NCBI GenBank assembly: GCA_003155705.1
Contig: PMEC01000235.1
Span: 817-15,407, forward strand
Direction: 5' to 3'
DNA: 14,591 nt
From: Bacteroidales bacterium
GTDB taxonomy: Bacteria > Bacteroidota > Bacteroidia > Bacteroidales > VadinHA17
Shown here: positions 1 to 6,021 of the stretch, one piece after another
How the letters are laid out: the number at the start of each line of letters is the position of its first letter
How positions within the stretch are numbered: the first letter of the stretch is position 1
Notes under the pieces: model-generated
The model's database searches: none
Told to the model about the DNA's origin: nothing
Seen by the model: the letters and a program-made list of their open reading frames with translations, nothing else
Made by a program: the position numbers and the translations under genes

Positions 1-51
1 GTTTCAGATAAGATGTTTGTGACGGATATTACTATTAACAGGAAAAAATAA
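1..51 (+). CDS. C-terminal end of an unidentified plus-strand protein (partial)
   Basis: Frame 1 is open from the window edge to a TAA at 49-51 and encodes VSDKMFVTDITINRKK. The other two plus frames close within about 20 bases. The residue pattern (alternating hydrophobics, then a basic tail) looks like a normal protein C-terminus. It would converge on the decarboxylase gene that ends at 93. Sixteen residues are too few to name a family, and an open stretch this short could arise by chance. Confidence 0.4.
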   Translation, partial: VSDKMFVTDITINRKK

Positions 52-92
52 GGTATCAGGAGTGAGGTGTGAGGCAGCAGAAGCTGATATAA

Positions 93-1232
93 TTATGAGA
101 GTCTGTTTTTAAAATCGTTATAGTTGAATTTCCTCAGAAGTTCAAATATACCATTCTTCTTCCAGATGCCGATTGAAGGATGCTGAACACCATTGAACGT
201 TGTGGTTTTGACCATTGTATAATGGATCATATCGAGGAAAACAATCCTGTCACCAGGTTTAAGTTCATTCTCAAATGACCAGTCACCTATAAAATCCCCT
301 GAAAGGCATGAGTTCCCTCCCATTCTGTAAACAGGTTTGCCTTTAACCGGGTCACATGCACCAAGAATATCAGGTTTATATGGCATCTCAAGACAATCAG
401 GCATATGCGCGGTGAATGAAACATCAAGAATGGCAGTTTTTATTCCCGTATTTTCAACAACATCTTCAACCGTAGAAACAAGTTCCCCTGTTTGCCATGC
501 AAAGGCGCTTCCAGGTTCAAGTATAACGTGAAGTCCAGTTCTCTCCCGAAATCTTTTAAGCAAATCAATGAGATGATCAGTATTATAATCTTTCATTGTC
601 ATCAGATGACCACCCCCCATATTGATCCATTTCAGAATGTTGAACAAATGACCGAATTTTTCCTCAACAATGCCCAATATTTTTTCAAGAGTATATGAAT
701 CTGATTCAAACAAAACATGAAAATGAAGTCCTTCAATACCTTCAGGAATACCTTTTTTAAGATCTGCGGCAGTAACTCCAAGTCTTGATCCGGGAGAACA
801 TGGATTATACAAACCATGACTTACTTCAGAATATTCAGGATTTATTCTTAGTCCGGCTGAAATATTTTTCGAATATTTTTTCAATTTATTCGAAAACTTT
901 TTAAACTGGTTTAATGAATTAAAAGATATATGTGAACTGTATTTCAGGATATCTTTGAAATCTTCTCCCCGGTAAGCTGGGCAATATGTGTGTGCCGGGG
1001 AACCTATTTCTTCATAACATAATCTCGCCTCATTGACTGAGCTTGCAGCAGCGCCGGAAATATATTCCTTCAGGATACCGAATACGCCCCACATTGCGAA
1101 ACCTTTGAATGCAAGAATTATTTCAGCTCCCGACTCATCAGAAACCCGCTTTATAAGAGAGAGATTTCTACGGAATCTTACTTCATCGATTACGTAGCAG
1201 GGAGAAGGTATTATATTGTAGTTTATCGGCAA
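93..1232 (-). CDS. nspC: Carboxynorspermidine/carboxyspermidine decarboxylase
   Basis: A PLP-dependent, alanine-racemase-fold decarboxylase that converts carboxynorspermidine or carboxyspermidine to norspermidine or spermidine in the cytoplasm; this is the last step of the aspartate-semialdehyde-dependent polyamine route. The 379-residue length is typical. Visible motifs are the PLP lysine in LAFKGFA (Lys43), a glycine-rich NMGGGH loop (204-209), LEPGSAF (238-244), HMPDCLEMPY (276-285) and the C-terminal active-site block GGNSCLSGD with Cys309. The start is a TTG at 1232: the only upstream in-frame codons are six before a TAA and none is a usual start, while the next ATG is Met47, beyond the PLP lysine. 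A CAGAG stretch sits just upstream of the TTG. The gene lies 134 bp downstream of its pathway partner in the same orientation, probably one transcript. In many Bacteroidota the product is likely spermidine; the sequence cannot separate the two substrates. Confidence 0.93.
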   Translation of the reverse strand: MPINYNIIPSPCYVIDEVRFRRNLSLIKRVSDESGAEIILAFKGFAMWGVFGILKEYISGAAASSVNEARLCYEEIGSPAHTYCPAYRGEDFKDILKYSSHISFNSLNQFKKFSNKLKKYSKNISAGLRINPEYSEVSHGLYNPCSPGSRLGVTAADLKKGIPEGIEGLHFHVLFESDSYTLEKILGIVEEKFGHLFNILKWINMGGGHLMTMKDYNTDHLIDLLKRFRERTGLHVILEPGSAFAWQTGELVSTVEDVVENTGIKTAILDVSFTAHMPDCLEMPYKPDILGACDPVKGKPVYRMGGNSCLSGDFIGDWSFENELKPGDRIVFLDMIHYTMVKTTTFNGVQHPSIGIWKKNGIFELLRKFNYNDFKNRLS

Positions 1233-1278
1233 AACTCTGTTTATTTTAGATTAGTAGTTTTTAAAATACAAAGGTGTA

Positions 1279-1366
1279 AGGGCGTTGTACCGTTAACCCA
1301 TTAAGCCGTTAAGCCTTTAAGCCTTTAAGCCTTTGAGCCTTTATGTCCTTGAGACGTTGTGCCATT
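1279..1366. repeat. Degenerate octanucleotide tandem array (about 11 units)
   Basis: Read on the plus strand in 8-base steps, the gap between the two polyamine genes is a tandem array: AGGGCGTT, GTACCGTT, AACCCATT, AAGCCGTT, then AAGCCTTT three times, GAGCCTTT, ATGTCCTT, GAGACGTT, GTGCCATT. The third-to-last and last two positions of each unit (C..TT) are nearly fixed; the rest drifts. The last unit abuts the dehydrogenase stop codon (1367-1369) exactly. The array is non-coding and would lie within the mRNA if the pair is co-transcribed. Function is unknown; replication slippage of an AAGCCTTT core followed by decay would explain it. Confidence 0.8.
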
Positions 1367-2560
1367 CTAAACCTCCAAATCAACATCATTCAGCTCCACC
1401 CACGGAAGGCCAAGCCTGTTTAATTCTGTCATGAAGGGATCGGGGTCAAATTCCTCGACATTGAATACTCCAGGTTTTTTCCAGATTCCTTTTAGATACA
1501 TCATAGCGCCAATGGCTGCAGGAACTCCGGTAGTATAGCTTACTCCCTGGGCCCCTGTCTCCGCATAAGCCGCCTCATGACTGCAATTATTGTAAACATA
1601 ATAGGTTTTTTCCTTCCCGTTTTTCAGACCTCTTATCCGGCACCCTATTGATGTCTGACCCTTATAATTCTCTCCAAGTTCTCCAGGATCAGGTAGAACA
1701 GCTTTCAGAAACTGGATCGGTACAATTTTAATACCTTCGAACATGATAGGTACGATACCAGCCATTCCAATATTCTGAATTACACGTAAATGGGTAAGGT
1801 ATTCCTGTCCGAATGTCATCCAGAATCTTGCCCGTTTAAGTGTCGGGAAATTCTTTACAAGAGACTCAAGTTCTTCGTGATAGATAACATAGGATTCTTT
1901 TGGTCCGATATCGGGATAGTTAAGTGGTTTATGTATTTCGTGAGGTTTTGTATAAATCCACTTACCATTTTCCCAATATTTTCCTTTCTGTGTTACCTCC
2001 CGGATATTTATTTCAGGATTGAAGTTGGTAGCGAAAGGTTTCCCATGGTCGCCGGCATTACAGTCGACTATATCAAGATACTGAATCGAATCGAAATGAT
2101 GTTTAGCTGCATAAGCAGTATAAATTGATGTTACTCCGGGATCGAATCCGCAACCGAGGATCGCGGTGATACCTGCTTTTTTATATCTGTCTGCATAAGC
2201 CCATTGCCAGCTGTATTCAAACTTAGCCTCTTCAAGAGGTTCATAATTGGCAGTGTCGAGGTAAGCAACACCTGTTTCAAGACATGCGTCCATAATATGA
2301 AGATCCTGGTAGGGAAGTGCCACGTTGACAACAATATCCGGCCTGAAGGATTTAATTAGTTTTACAAGTTCAGGAACCTTATCAGCATCAATCTGAGAGG
2401 TCTTTATACGATCTTTCCCGATTCGATCAGCAATAGCTTCGCATTTCGACCTGGTGCGGCTTGCCAGCATAATTTCAGAAAAAACATCCGGAAGGGAAGC
2501 CATTTTATGAGCTACAACCGAACCTACTCCGCCGGCACCTATTAAAAGTACTTTTCCCAT
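1367..2560 (-). CDS. Carboxynorspermidine/carboxyspermidine dehydrogenase (saccharopine dehydrogenase family)
   Basis: Reductively condenses aspartate beta-semialdehyde with putrescine or 1,3-diaminopropane to give carboxyspermidine or carboxynorspermidine, using NADPH; the product feeds the decarboxylase encoded next. The 397-residue protein starts with a Rossmann dinucleotide loop, LLIGAGGVGS (5-14), followed by the family features ASRT (33-36), NVALPYQD (79-86), GCGFDPGVTS (136-145) and a C-terminal FDPDPFMTELNRLGLPW block (371-387). This pattern fits the Lys1-like carboxy(nor)spermidine subgroup rather than lysine-forming saccharopine dehydrogenase, and the adjoining decarboxylase makes the assignment firm. 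The ATG at 2560 begins directly at the Rossmann strand. There is no strong Shine-Dalgarno, but a good Bacteroidota-type promoter sits 34-63 bases upstream. It appears to be the first gene of a two-gene transcript. Confidence 0.92.
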   Translation of the reverse strand: MGKVLLIGAGGVGSVVAHKMASLPDVFSEIMLASRTRSKCEAIADRIGKDRIKTSQIDADKVPELVKLIKSFRPDIVVNVALPYQDLHIMDACLETGVAYLDTANYEPLEEAKFEYSWQWAYADRYKKAGITAILGCGFDPGVTSIYTAYAAKHHFDSIQYLDIVDCNAGDHGKPFATNFNPEINIREVTQKGKYWENGKWIYTKPHEIHKPLNYPDIGPKESYVIYHEELESLVKNFPTLKRARFWMTFGQEYLTHLRVIQNIGMAGIVPIMFEGIKIVPIQFLKAVLPDPGELGENYKGQTSIGCRIRGLKNGKEKTYYVYNNCSHEAAYAETGAQGVSYTTGVPAAIGAMMYLKGIWKKPGVFNVEEFDPDPFMTELNRLGLPWVELNDVDLEV

Positions 2561-2593
2561 CTTCAGAATTATATCAGGTTAATTACAAGTATG

Positions 2594-2623
2594 CAAAAAT
2601 ATCTAAATTCAATGTATATCCAA
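2594..2623 (-). promoter_or_regulatory. Bacteroidota-type promoter for the polyamine pair
   Basis: On the minus strand a TTG (plus 2621-2623, CAA) is followed after exactly 19 bases by TATTTTTG (plus 2594-2601, CAAAAATA). This matches the Bacteroidota primary sigma pattern of a -33 TTG and a -7 TAnnTTTG box with 19-21 bp spacing. A start point near 2587 would leave a leader of roughly 25 bases before the dehydrogenase ATG. It was predicted by eye only. Confidence 0.6.
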
Positions 2624-2698
2624 CATAACTTTAATTCAAATTGACTAAGGTTTCTTCCTGGCAACATTAGGTTATGAGTATTTAAAATGAGCTAGATT

Positions 2699-3415
2699 TT
2701 AATTGTCAAAATACTTCCTTACCTGCTCAAGGTTTTCCGGAGTACCTATATCGGCCCAGAATCCTTCATCGTGTTTGAAAGTATAAATATTATGTTCTCC
2801 GGCGAGTTTTAGATATTGAGCAGTCATAGTATAGATACCTTCATTCATAAAATCAAATATCTCAGGTTCAACAATATGCATACTGGAGAAGGCTATTTCG
2901 GTAAGCTTTTCACTTACAGCTCCGACAAGTATCTTTTCTCCGGTTAATTTGTTTGTCCATCCACGGATCAAACCTGATTCATTAACAAGGTAGAACCTGT
3001 TTCCGGGGCGGTTCCTAACAGCCAGGGTAGCCAGCCCATTATTTTTAATATGAAAACTGTACAGAGATGAAAGATCCAGATCAGAAATAATATCAACATT
3101 ATAAATAAGGAATGGATTTTTATCAAAGAATCCTCTGGCTTTGTATAATCCTCCTCCAGTCTCAAGCAGCATTTCCCGTTCGTCCGAGACTGAGATTCTA
3201 AATCCCATTTTATTTAGTCTTGAAGCTTCATCTTCAACCATATCTGCAAAATGGTGCACATTGATTATTATGTCATTAAATCCATAGTCAGTGCATTTCT
3301 CAACAGCGAGATGAAGAGCAGTTTTTCCATTGATATCTACAAGAGCTTTAGGAATATTCTCGGTTATTTTTTCAAGTCTTTTCCCTAGTCCGGCTGCGAA
3401 AATCATTGCCTTCAT
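2699..3415 (-). CDS. murU: N-acetylmuramate-1-phosphate uridylyltransferase-like nucleotidyltransferase
   Basis: A 238-residue sugar-phosphate nucleotidyltransferase, predicted to make UDP-MurNAc from MurNAc-1-phosphate and UTP in the cytoplasm. The N-terminal signature AAGLGKRLEKITENIPKAL (7-25) is the GxGxR...PK loop of the family. ETGGGL (85-90), the metal-site aspartate in YNVDII (Asp108) and FWADIGTPENL (219-229) complete the pattern. The compact length without a left-handed-helix domain fits MurU and differs from GlmU or RmlA. The specific substrate rests on the neighbour: the start lies 12 bp after the stop of an AmgK-like kinase, the known MurU partner in Pseudomonas. The minus-strand AGGTGA (plus 3420-3425) is a good ribosome binding site and fixes the ATG at 3415. 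An alternative is another small sugar-1-phosphate nucleotidyltransferase, such as a guanylyltransferase. Confidence 0.82.
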   Translation of the reverse strand: MKAMIFAAGLGKRLEKITENIPKALVDINGKTALHLAVEKCTDYGFNDIIINVHHFADMVEDEASRLNKMGFRISVSDEREMLLETGGGLYKARGFFDKNPFLIYNVDIISDLDLSSLYSFHIKNNGLATLAVRNRPGNRFYLVNESGLIRGWTNKLTGEKILVGAVSEKLTEIAFSSMHIVEPEIFDFMNEGIYTMTAQYLKLAGEHNIYTFKHDEGFWADIGTPENLEQVRKYFDN

Positions 3416-3419
3416 AATA

Positions 3420-3425
3420 TCACCT
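3420..3425 (-). promoter_or_regulatory. Ribosome binding site of murU
   Basis: The minus-strand hexamer AGGTGA lies inside the 12-bp gap between the kinase stop and the murU ATG, at normal Shine-Dalgarno distance. It supports tight translational coupling of the two genes and the ATG at 3415. Confidence 0.6.
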
Positions 3426-3427
3426 GG

Positions 3428-4471
3428 TTAATTTTTTGTGTCGACCCGCTCTGTTAAATTCCTGAATAATCTGGTATCAGGAATGATGCTGATAATTTGT
3501 TTCAATTCAGGGATATTCACAGGAAGTTTTCCGGAATTTACAATACCTATCAGGAGATTAACTGCCGGAACGATACTTTCAGTGAATGAAGGTTTTTGTT
3601 CGTACAATCCACGGAATCCAAAAGCTCCCAACGCCTGCATGAGACGGATCAAGCTAAAACCGGCATAGTGTTCTGTAAACCGGTCTCTGTTTTCTTTTGT
3701 CACGGTACAAAATATGTCGGTATAATAATCCAGCAACATTTCATTTATATCAATTGGAATATGGGCTTTAGCATCATACAGAAGTGAAGCAACATCGTAC
3801 TGAGGAGCTCCACTCCTGCCTCCCTGATAATCAATGAACCAGGGATTACCATCAAGAATCATGATATTAGCGGACTGAAAATCACGATAAAGAAAATAAT
3901 TCTGACCGGCTTCCAGGAGAAAGTCACTTAAAACATTAAAATTATGTTCCAGCTTCTTTTCATTAAAGGGAACTGATATCAATTTCAGAAACATATATTT
4001 GAAATAGTTCATATCCCACATCATCGACTGTTTATCGAAGCTGCGGTGCGGGTAACATAATTCCATATCGAGACCATCAATTCCCCTGATCTGAAAAAGC
4101 AAAAGTATTTCAAGTATTTTTTTGTATAAAGTCGTTGTATCATTATCAAAGGCATTTCCAACAGGCTTTTGATTCAACCAGGTGAAGAGATTTGTATCTC
4201 CCAGATCCTGAAGAAAATAAATATGTTCATCGGGAAGGTGCCCGTAAATCTCAGGAACGGGAAGCTCTTTTGAGATGAAATGCCTGGTGAAGCCTACGAA
4301 TGCCTTATTTTCTTCAGGATTAGGATTAAACGCGCCAATTATGCTGCTTTTCTTTCCACCAATCCTGTAATATTTCCGGTCAGATCCTGAGGCCGGTATA
4401 GGAACGATCTTTAGTTCAGCTTTTCCAAATATTTTTTTGTATCCATCTGATATTAAAGATATTTCGTTCAT
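3428..4471 (-). CDS. amgK: AmgK-like N-acetylmuramate/N-acetylglucosamine anomeric kinase (APH-fold phosphotransferase)
   Basis: A 347-residue aminoglycoside-phosphotransferase-fold kinase, predicted to phosphorylate MurNAc (and GlcNAc) at C1 with ATP in the cytoplasm and feed MurU. ASGSDRKYYRIGG (27-39) matches the SGSDRxYYR nucleotide-loop region of AmgK-type proteins. FLQDLGDTNLF (86-96) is the hinge region. The catalytic loop is LYRDFQSANIM (194-204) with catalytic Asp197 and Asn202, and the metal-binding Asp214 lies in FIDYQGGR (212-219). The usual HxD of the family is YRD here, so Tyr replaces the non-essential His. The start has a clear AGAGGTAA on the minus strand. It is the first gene of a two-gene operon with murU, 12 bp apart. 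The family also includes kinases for choline, homoserine and aminoglycosides; the MurU partner and nearby NagZ argue for MurNAc. Confidence 0.8.
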   Translation of the reverse strand: MNEISLISDGYKKIFGKAELKIVPIPASGSDRKYYRIGGKKSSIIGAFNPNPEENKAFVGFTRHFISKELPVPEIYGHLPDEHIYFLQDLGDTNLFTWLNQKPVGNAFDNDTTTLYKKILEILLLFQIRGIDGLDMELCYPHRSFDKQSMMWDMNYFKYMFLKLISVPFNEKKLEHNFNVLSDFLLEAGQNYFLYRDFQSANIMILDGNPWFIDYQGGRSGAPQYDVASLLYDAKAHIPIDINEMLLDYYTDIFCTVTKENRDRFTEHYAGFSLIRLMQALGAFGFRGLYEQKPSFTESIVPAVNLLIGIVNSGKLPVNIPELKQIISIIPDTRLFRNLTERVDTKN

Positions 4472-4477
4472 AAATAA

Positions 4478-4485
4478 TTACCTCT
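4478..4485 (-). promoter_or_regulatory. Ribosome binding site of amgK
   Basis: The minus-strand AGAGGTAA (plus TTACCTCT) ends seven bases, with its GG nine bases, from the ATG at 4471. It is one of the few strong Shine-Dalgarno sequences in the window and settles the kinase start. Confidence 0.6.
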
Positions 4486-4528
4486 TTTTATTTCTTACTT
4501 TTTACTTTCATGAACTCAACCTGTCTAG

Positions 4529-4678
4529 GGTTGTTGAAAAAGAGATTAATTTTGACTTTCCCCCTTTGTGGTACTTTGTGTCGTCCTTTGTGATCCTTTG
4601 TGGTTCAATGATTTAGGTTTAACCACGAAGGGACACAAAGGTTTTCACGAAGGTTCACAAAGTACTTTTTCAACAGCC
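4529..4678. repeat. Inverted-repeat element with two mirrored arms of CCTTTGTG units (MITE-like)
   Basis: This non-coding element occupies most of the gap between the membrane protein and kinase genes. The outer arms GGTTGTTGAAAAAG (4529-4542) and CTTTTTCAACAGCC (4665-4678) are inverted repeats matching at 13 of 14 positions. Inside, the left arm carries four CCTTTGTG-type octamers starting at 4563, 4573, 4585 and 4595. The right arm carries four CAC(A/G)AAGG-type octamers starting at 4624, 4634, 4646 and 4656. Spacing is 10/12/10 on both sides and the units are exactly symmetric about 4613. The inner stem GTGGTT/AACCAC (4600-4605, 4621-4626) closes a 15-base loop. The left side has about 19 extra bases between outer arm and units. 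No transposase and no clear target-site duplication is seen. The outer arms resemble ends of insertion sequences, so a non-autonomous element is possible. The short plus-strand open frame over it is not a credible gene. Confidence 0.75.
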
Positions 4679-4682
4679 ACAT

Positions 4683-4735
4683 TTTACCTTCTAAATACGT
4701 CTTACTTTTGTCGTTATACTTTTGTCTTTTATCTT
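4683..4735. repeat. Short T-rich direct repeats beside the inverted-repeat element
   Basis: The plus strand holds two near-tandem copies of ACTTTTGTC (CTTACTTTTGTCGTTATACTT, then TTGTC again; about 4701-4725). The decamer TCTTACTTTT at 4700-4709 also occurs at 4493-4502, on the other side of the inverted-repeat element. The two copies lie 26 and 21 bases outside the outer arms, too far for a simple target duplication. The sequence is low in complexity, so little weight should be put on it. Confidence 0.4.
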
Positions 4736-4736
4736 T

Positions 4737-5843
4737 TCAAAATCTTATAAATACTTTCTTCCTGTAAAGAATAAGCGTTATACCCCACAAGATCAATAGC
4801 TGAATTATTGCAAACAACAGGCTGCCATTAAGGTTTCCGGCAACAGGGACACAAACCTTTTCATAGAACCATCCGTAAAGAGAAACTTTTTCCACCCCCG
4901 AACCTACCTTGATAAGGAACAATAACTTGACCCAGAGAATGGAAAGTGAATATGTAAAAAGAGCATTTGTGCCCAAAACCTCCAGAAAGGTTGCCCACTT
5001 CTGAAACTTGAAAATATCTGTGACAAGATAAAAGAGCGAAAGTACAGCTATTCCGATTCCAGCAGTATAAAGTACATACGAACTGGTCCACAATGGTTTA
5101 TTTAGAGGGAAGATAAGGTTCCAGAGAAGACCTAACCCAACACTTCCTGCGGCAAATAGCAATAACTTAATGACAGTAACCCCGCTGGGCGATCCTTTGC
5201 CAACCATTTCTCCTGTCAGAAACCCCAGTAAAACTGAACAAATAGCCGGGATGGTGCTTAATAATCCTTCAGGATCAAAAGGAATCCCAAAACCCTGATA
5301 AAGATGCTTTTCACCAAGAATCTTCAGATCAACCTTAAGCGCAAGATTGGCGTCCAGACTGAAAGGATCTGAACCACCGAACAGTACCATCACTCCCCAG
5401 TAAAGCAAAAGCAGTGAGCCGGTAACAACCCAGATATAATTTCTTCTTACTGCAAGACATATCAAAGCGCCAAATCCATAAGCAAGTGCGATGCGCTGGA
5501 GAACACCCATGATTCTTAAAGTAGAATAATCACGGCTGAAGTATGGAAAAATATTCAGGAAAAGTCCTAATGCAAAAATAGCTACTACTCTTCTGAAAAT
5601 CCTCAACAGAGATGCACCGGTAACCTGATGGTCATATTTTTTGAGTGAAAACCACATTGATACTCCAACAATAAAAAGAAAAACCGGGAAAACCAGGTCG
5701 GTTGGTGTACAACCATTCCATTTGGAATGCTGCAGAGGAGCATAGACAAATTTCCAGCTGCCCGGAGTATTAACGATAATCATGAATGCAACTATCAGAC
5801 CTCTTAATACATCGAGAGAGAATAACCTGCTGCTTTTAACCAT
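4737..5843 (-). CDS. nagX: NagX-like multi-span membrane protein (DUF5009 / HGSNAT-related acyltransferase family)
   Basis: A 368-residue inner-membrane protein with about ten hydrophobic segments (roughly 12-27, 47-65, 84-103, 114-132, 136-155, 195-212, 225-245, 256-277, 290-311, 341-360). It carries the family marks SLDVLRGLIVAFMIIVN (9-25), a conserved His39 followed by KWNGCTPTDLVFPVFLFIVG (41-60), GVLQRIALAY (113-122), PFDPEGLLSTIPA (188-200), KPLWTSSYVLYTAG (249-262) and GTNALFTY (291-298). These are shared with human heparan-alpha-glucosaminide N-acetyltransferase, whose active-site His sits in the matching loop. Bacterial relatives called NagX occur in GlcNAc-use gene clusters. The role here could be moving GlcNAc or MurNAc across the inner membrane, or acylating an amino sugar; the sequence does not decide. 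It is divergent from the muropeptide hydrolase and upstream of amgK-murU in the same orientation. No strong Shine-Dalgarno precedes the ATG at 5843. Confidence 0.8.
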   Translation of the reverse strand: MVKSSRLFSLDVLRGLIVAFMIIVNTPGSWKFVYAPLQHSKWNGCTPTDLVFPVFLFIVGVSMWFSLKKYDHQVTGASLLRIFRRVVAIFALGLFLNIFPYFSRDYSTLRIMGVLQRIALAYGFGALICLAVRRNYIWVVTGSLLLLYWGVMVLFGGSDPFSLDANLALKVDLKILGEKHLYQGFGIPFDPEGLLSTIPAICSVLLGFLTGEMVGKGSPSGVTVIKLLLFAAGSVGLGLLWNLIFPLNKPLWTSSYVLYTAGIGIAVLSLFYLVTDIFKFQKWATFLEVLGTNALFTYSLSILWVKLLFLIKVGSGVEKVSLYGWFYEKVCVPVAGNLNGSLLFAIIQLLILWGITLILYRKKVFIRF

Positions 5844-5902
5844 TACAGAGATTTTTTTTGCTACGTAAAAATAATAATTAATGTCAATTTGTAATAATCT
5901 TG

Positions 5903-5913
5903 AAGGTCACCTT
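5903..5913. promoter_or_regulatory. Palindromic operator candidate AAGGTCACCTT
   Basis: An 11-base palindrome with a single central base lies in the 178-bp divergent region between the NagX-like gene and the hydrolase gene. It is bracketed by a perfect 8-base inverted repeat, TAATCTTG (5895-5902) and CAAGATTA (5927-5934). The half-site AGGTCA recurs as AGGTGA at 5954-5959 and inverted as TCACCT at 6005-6010. This fits binding by a dimeric repressor or activator shared by both genes, but no regulator gene is in the window. Confidence 0.4.
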
Positions 5914-5951
5914 GAATTATTGTCGGCAAGATTAAGATTAAGACAGGAATC

Positions 5952-6012
5952 TGAGGTGAAAAAAACACTATTTTTGAAAGAGTATTGAATTTATGTTTAA
6001 CTGATCACCTCA
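5952..6012. promoter_or_regulatory. Perfect inverted repeat flanking the hydrolase promoter region
   Basis: TGAGGTGA (5952-5959) and TCACCTCA (6005-6012) are perfect inverted copies 45 bases apart. They lie either side of the best promoter candidate, and the right copy ends nine bases before the first ATG of the hydrolase. It could be a pair of operator half-sites. It is unlikely to be a simple RNA hairpin if transcription starts near 5983, because then only the right arm would be transcribed. Confidence 0.4.
5969..5976 (+). promoter_or_regulatory. Candidate -7 box for the hydrolase gene
   Basis: TATTTTTG matches the Bacteroidota -7 consensus TAnnTTTG. A start near 5983 would give a leader of about 40-55 bases. 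No TTG is found at the -33 position, so the promoter may be weak or need an activator. Confidence 0.35.
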
Positions 6013-6021
6013 AAAAATAAA

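Noticed and set aside
54..89. TATCAG / CTGATA inverted repeat between the two convergent genes at the left edge, as a terminator
   Set aside because: The stem is six base pairs with a 24-base loop and no T-tract follows on either strand.
1367..2560. Saccharopine dehydrogenase of lysine metabolism
   Set aside because: The C-terminal block and the adjacent carboxynorspermidine decarboxylase place it in the polyamine subgroup.
2640..2698. Terminator downstream of murU
   Set aside because: CTAA/TTAG and AGG/CCT pairings are too short to form a stable stem.
4568..4750. 60-residue plus-strand open frame in the nagX/amgK gap
   Set aside because: It runs through the mirrored octamer repeats, its protein is repeat-derived (VLCVVLCDPLWF), and no ribosome binding site precedes it.
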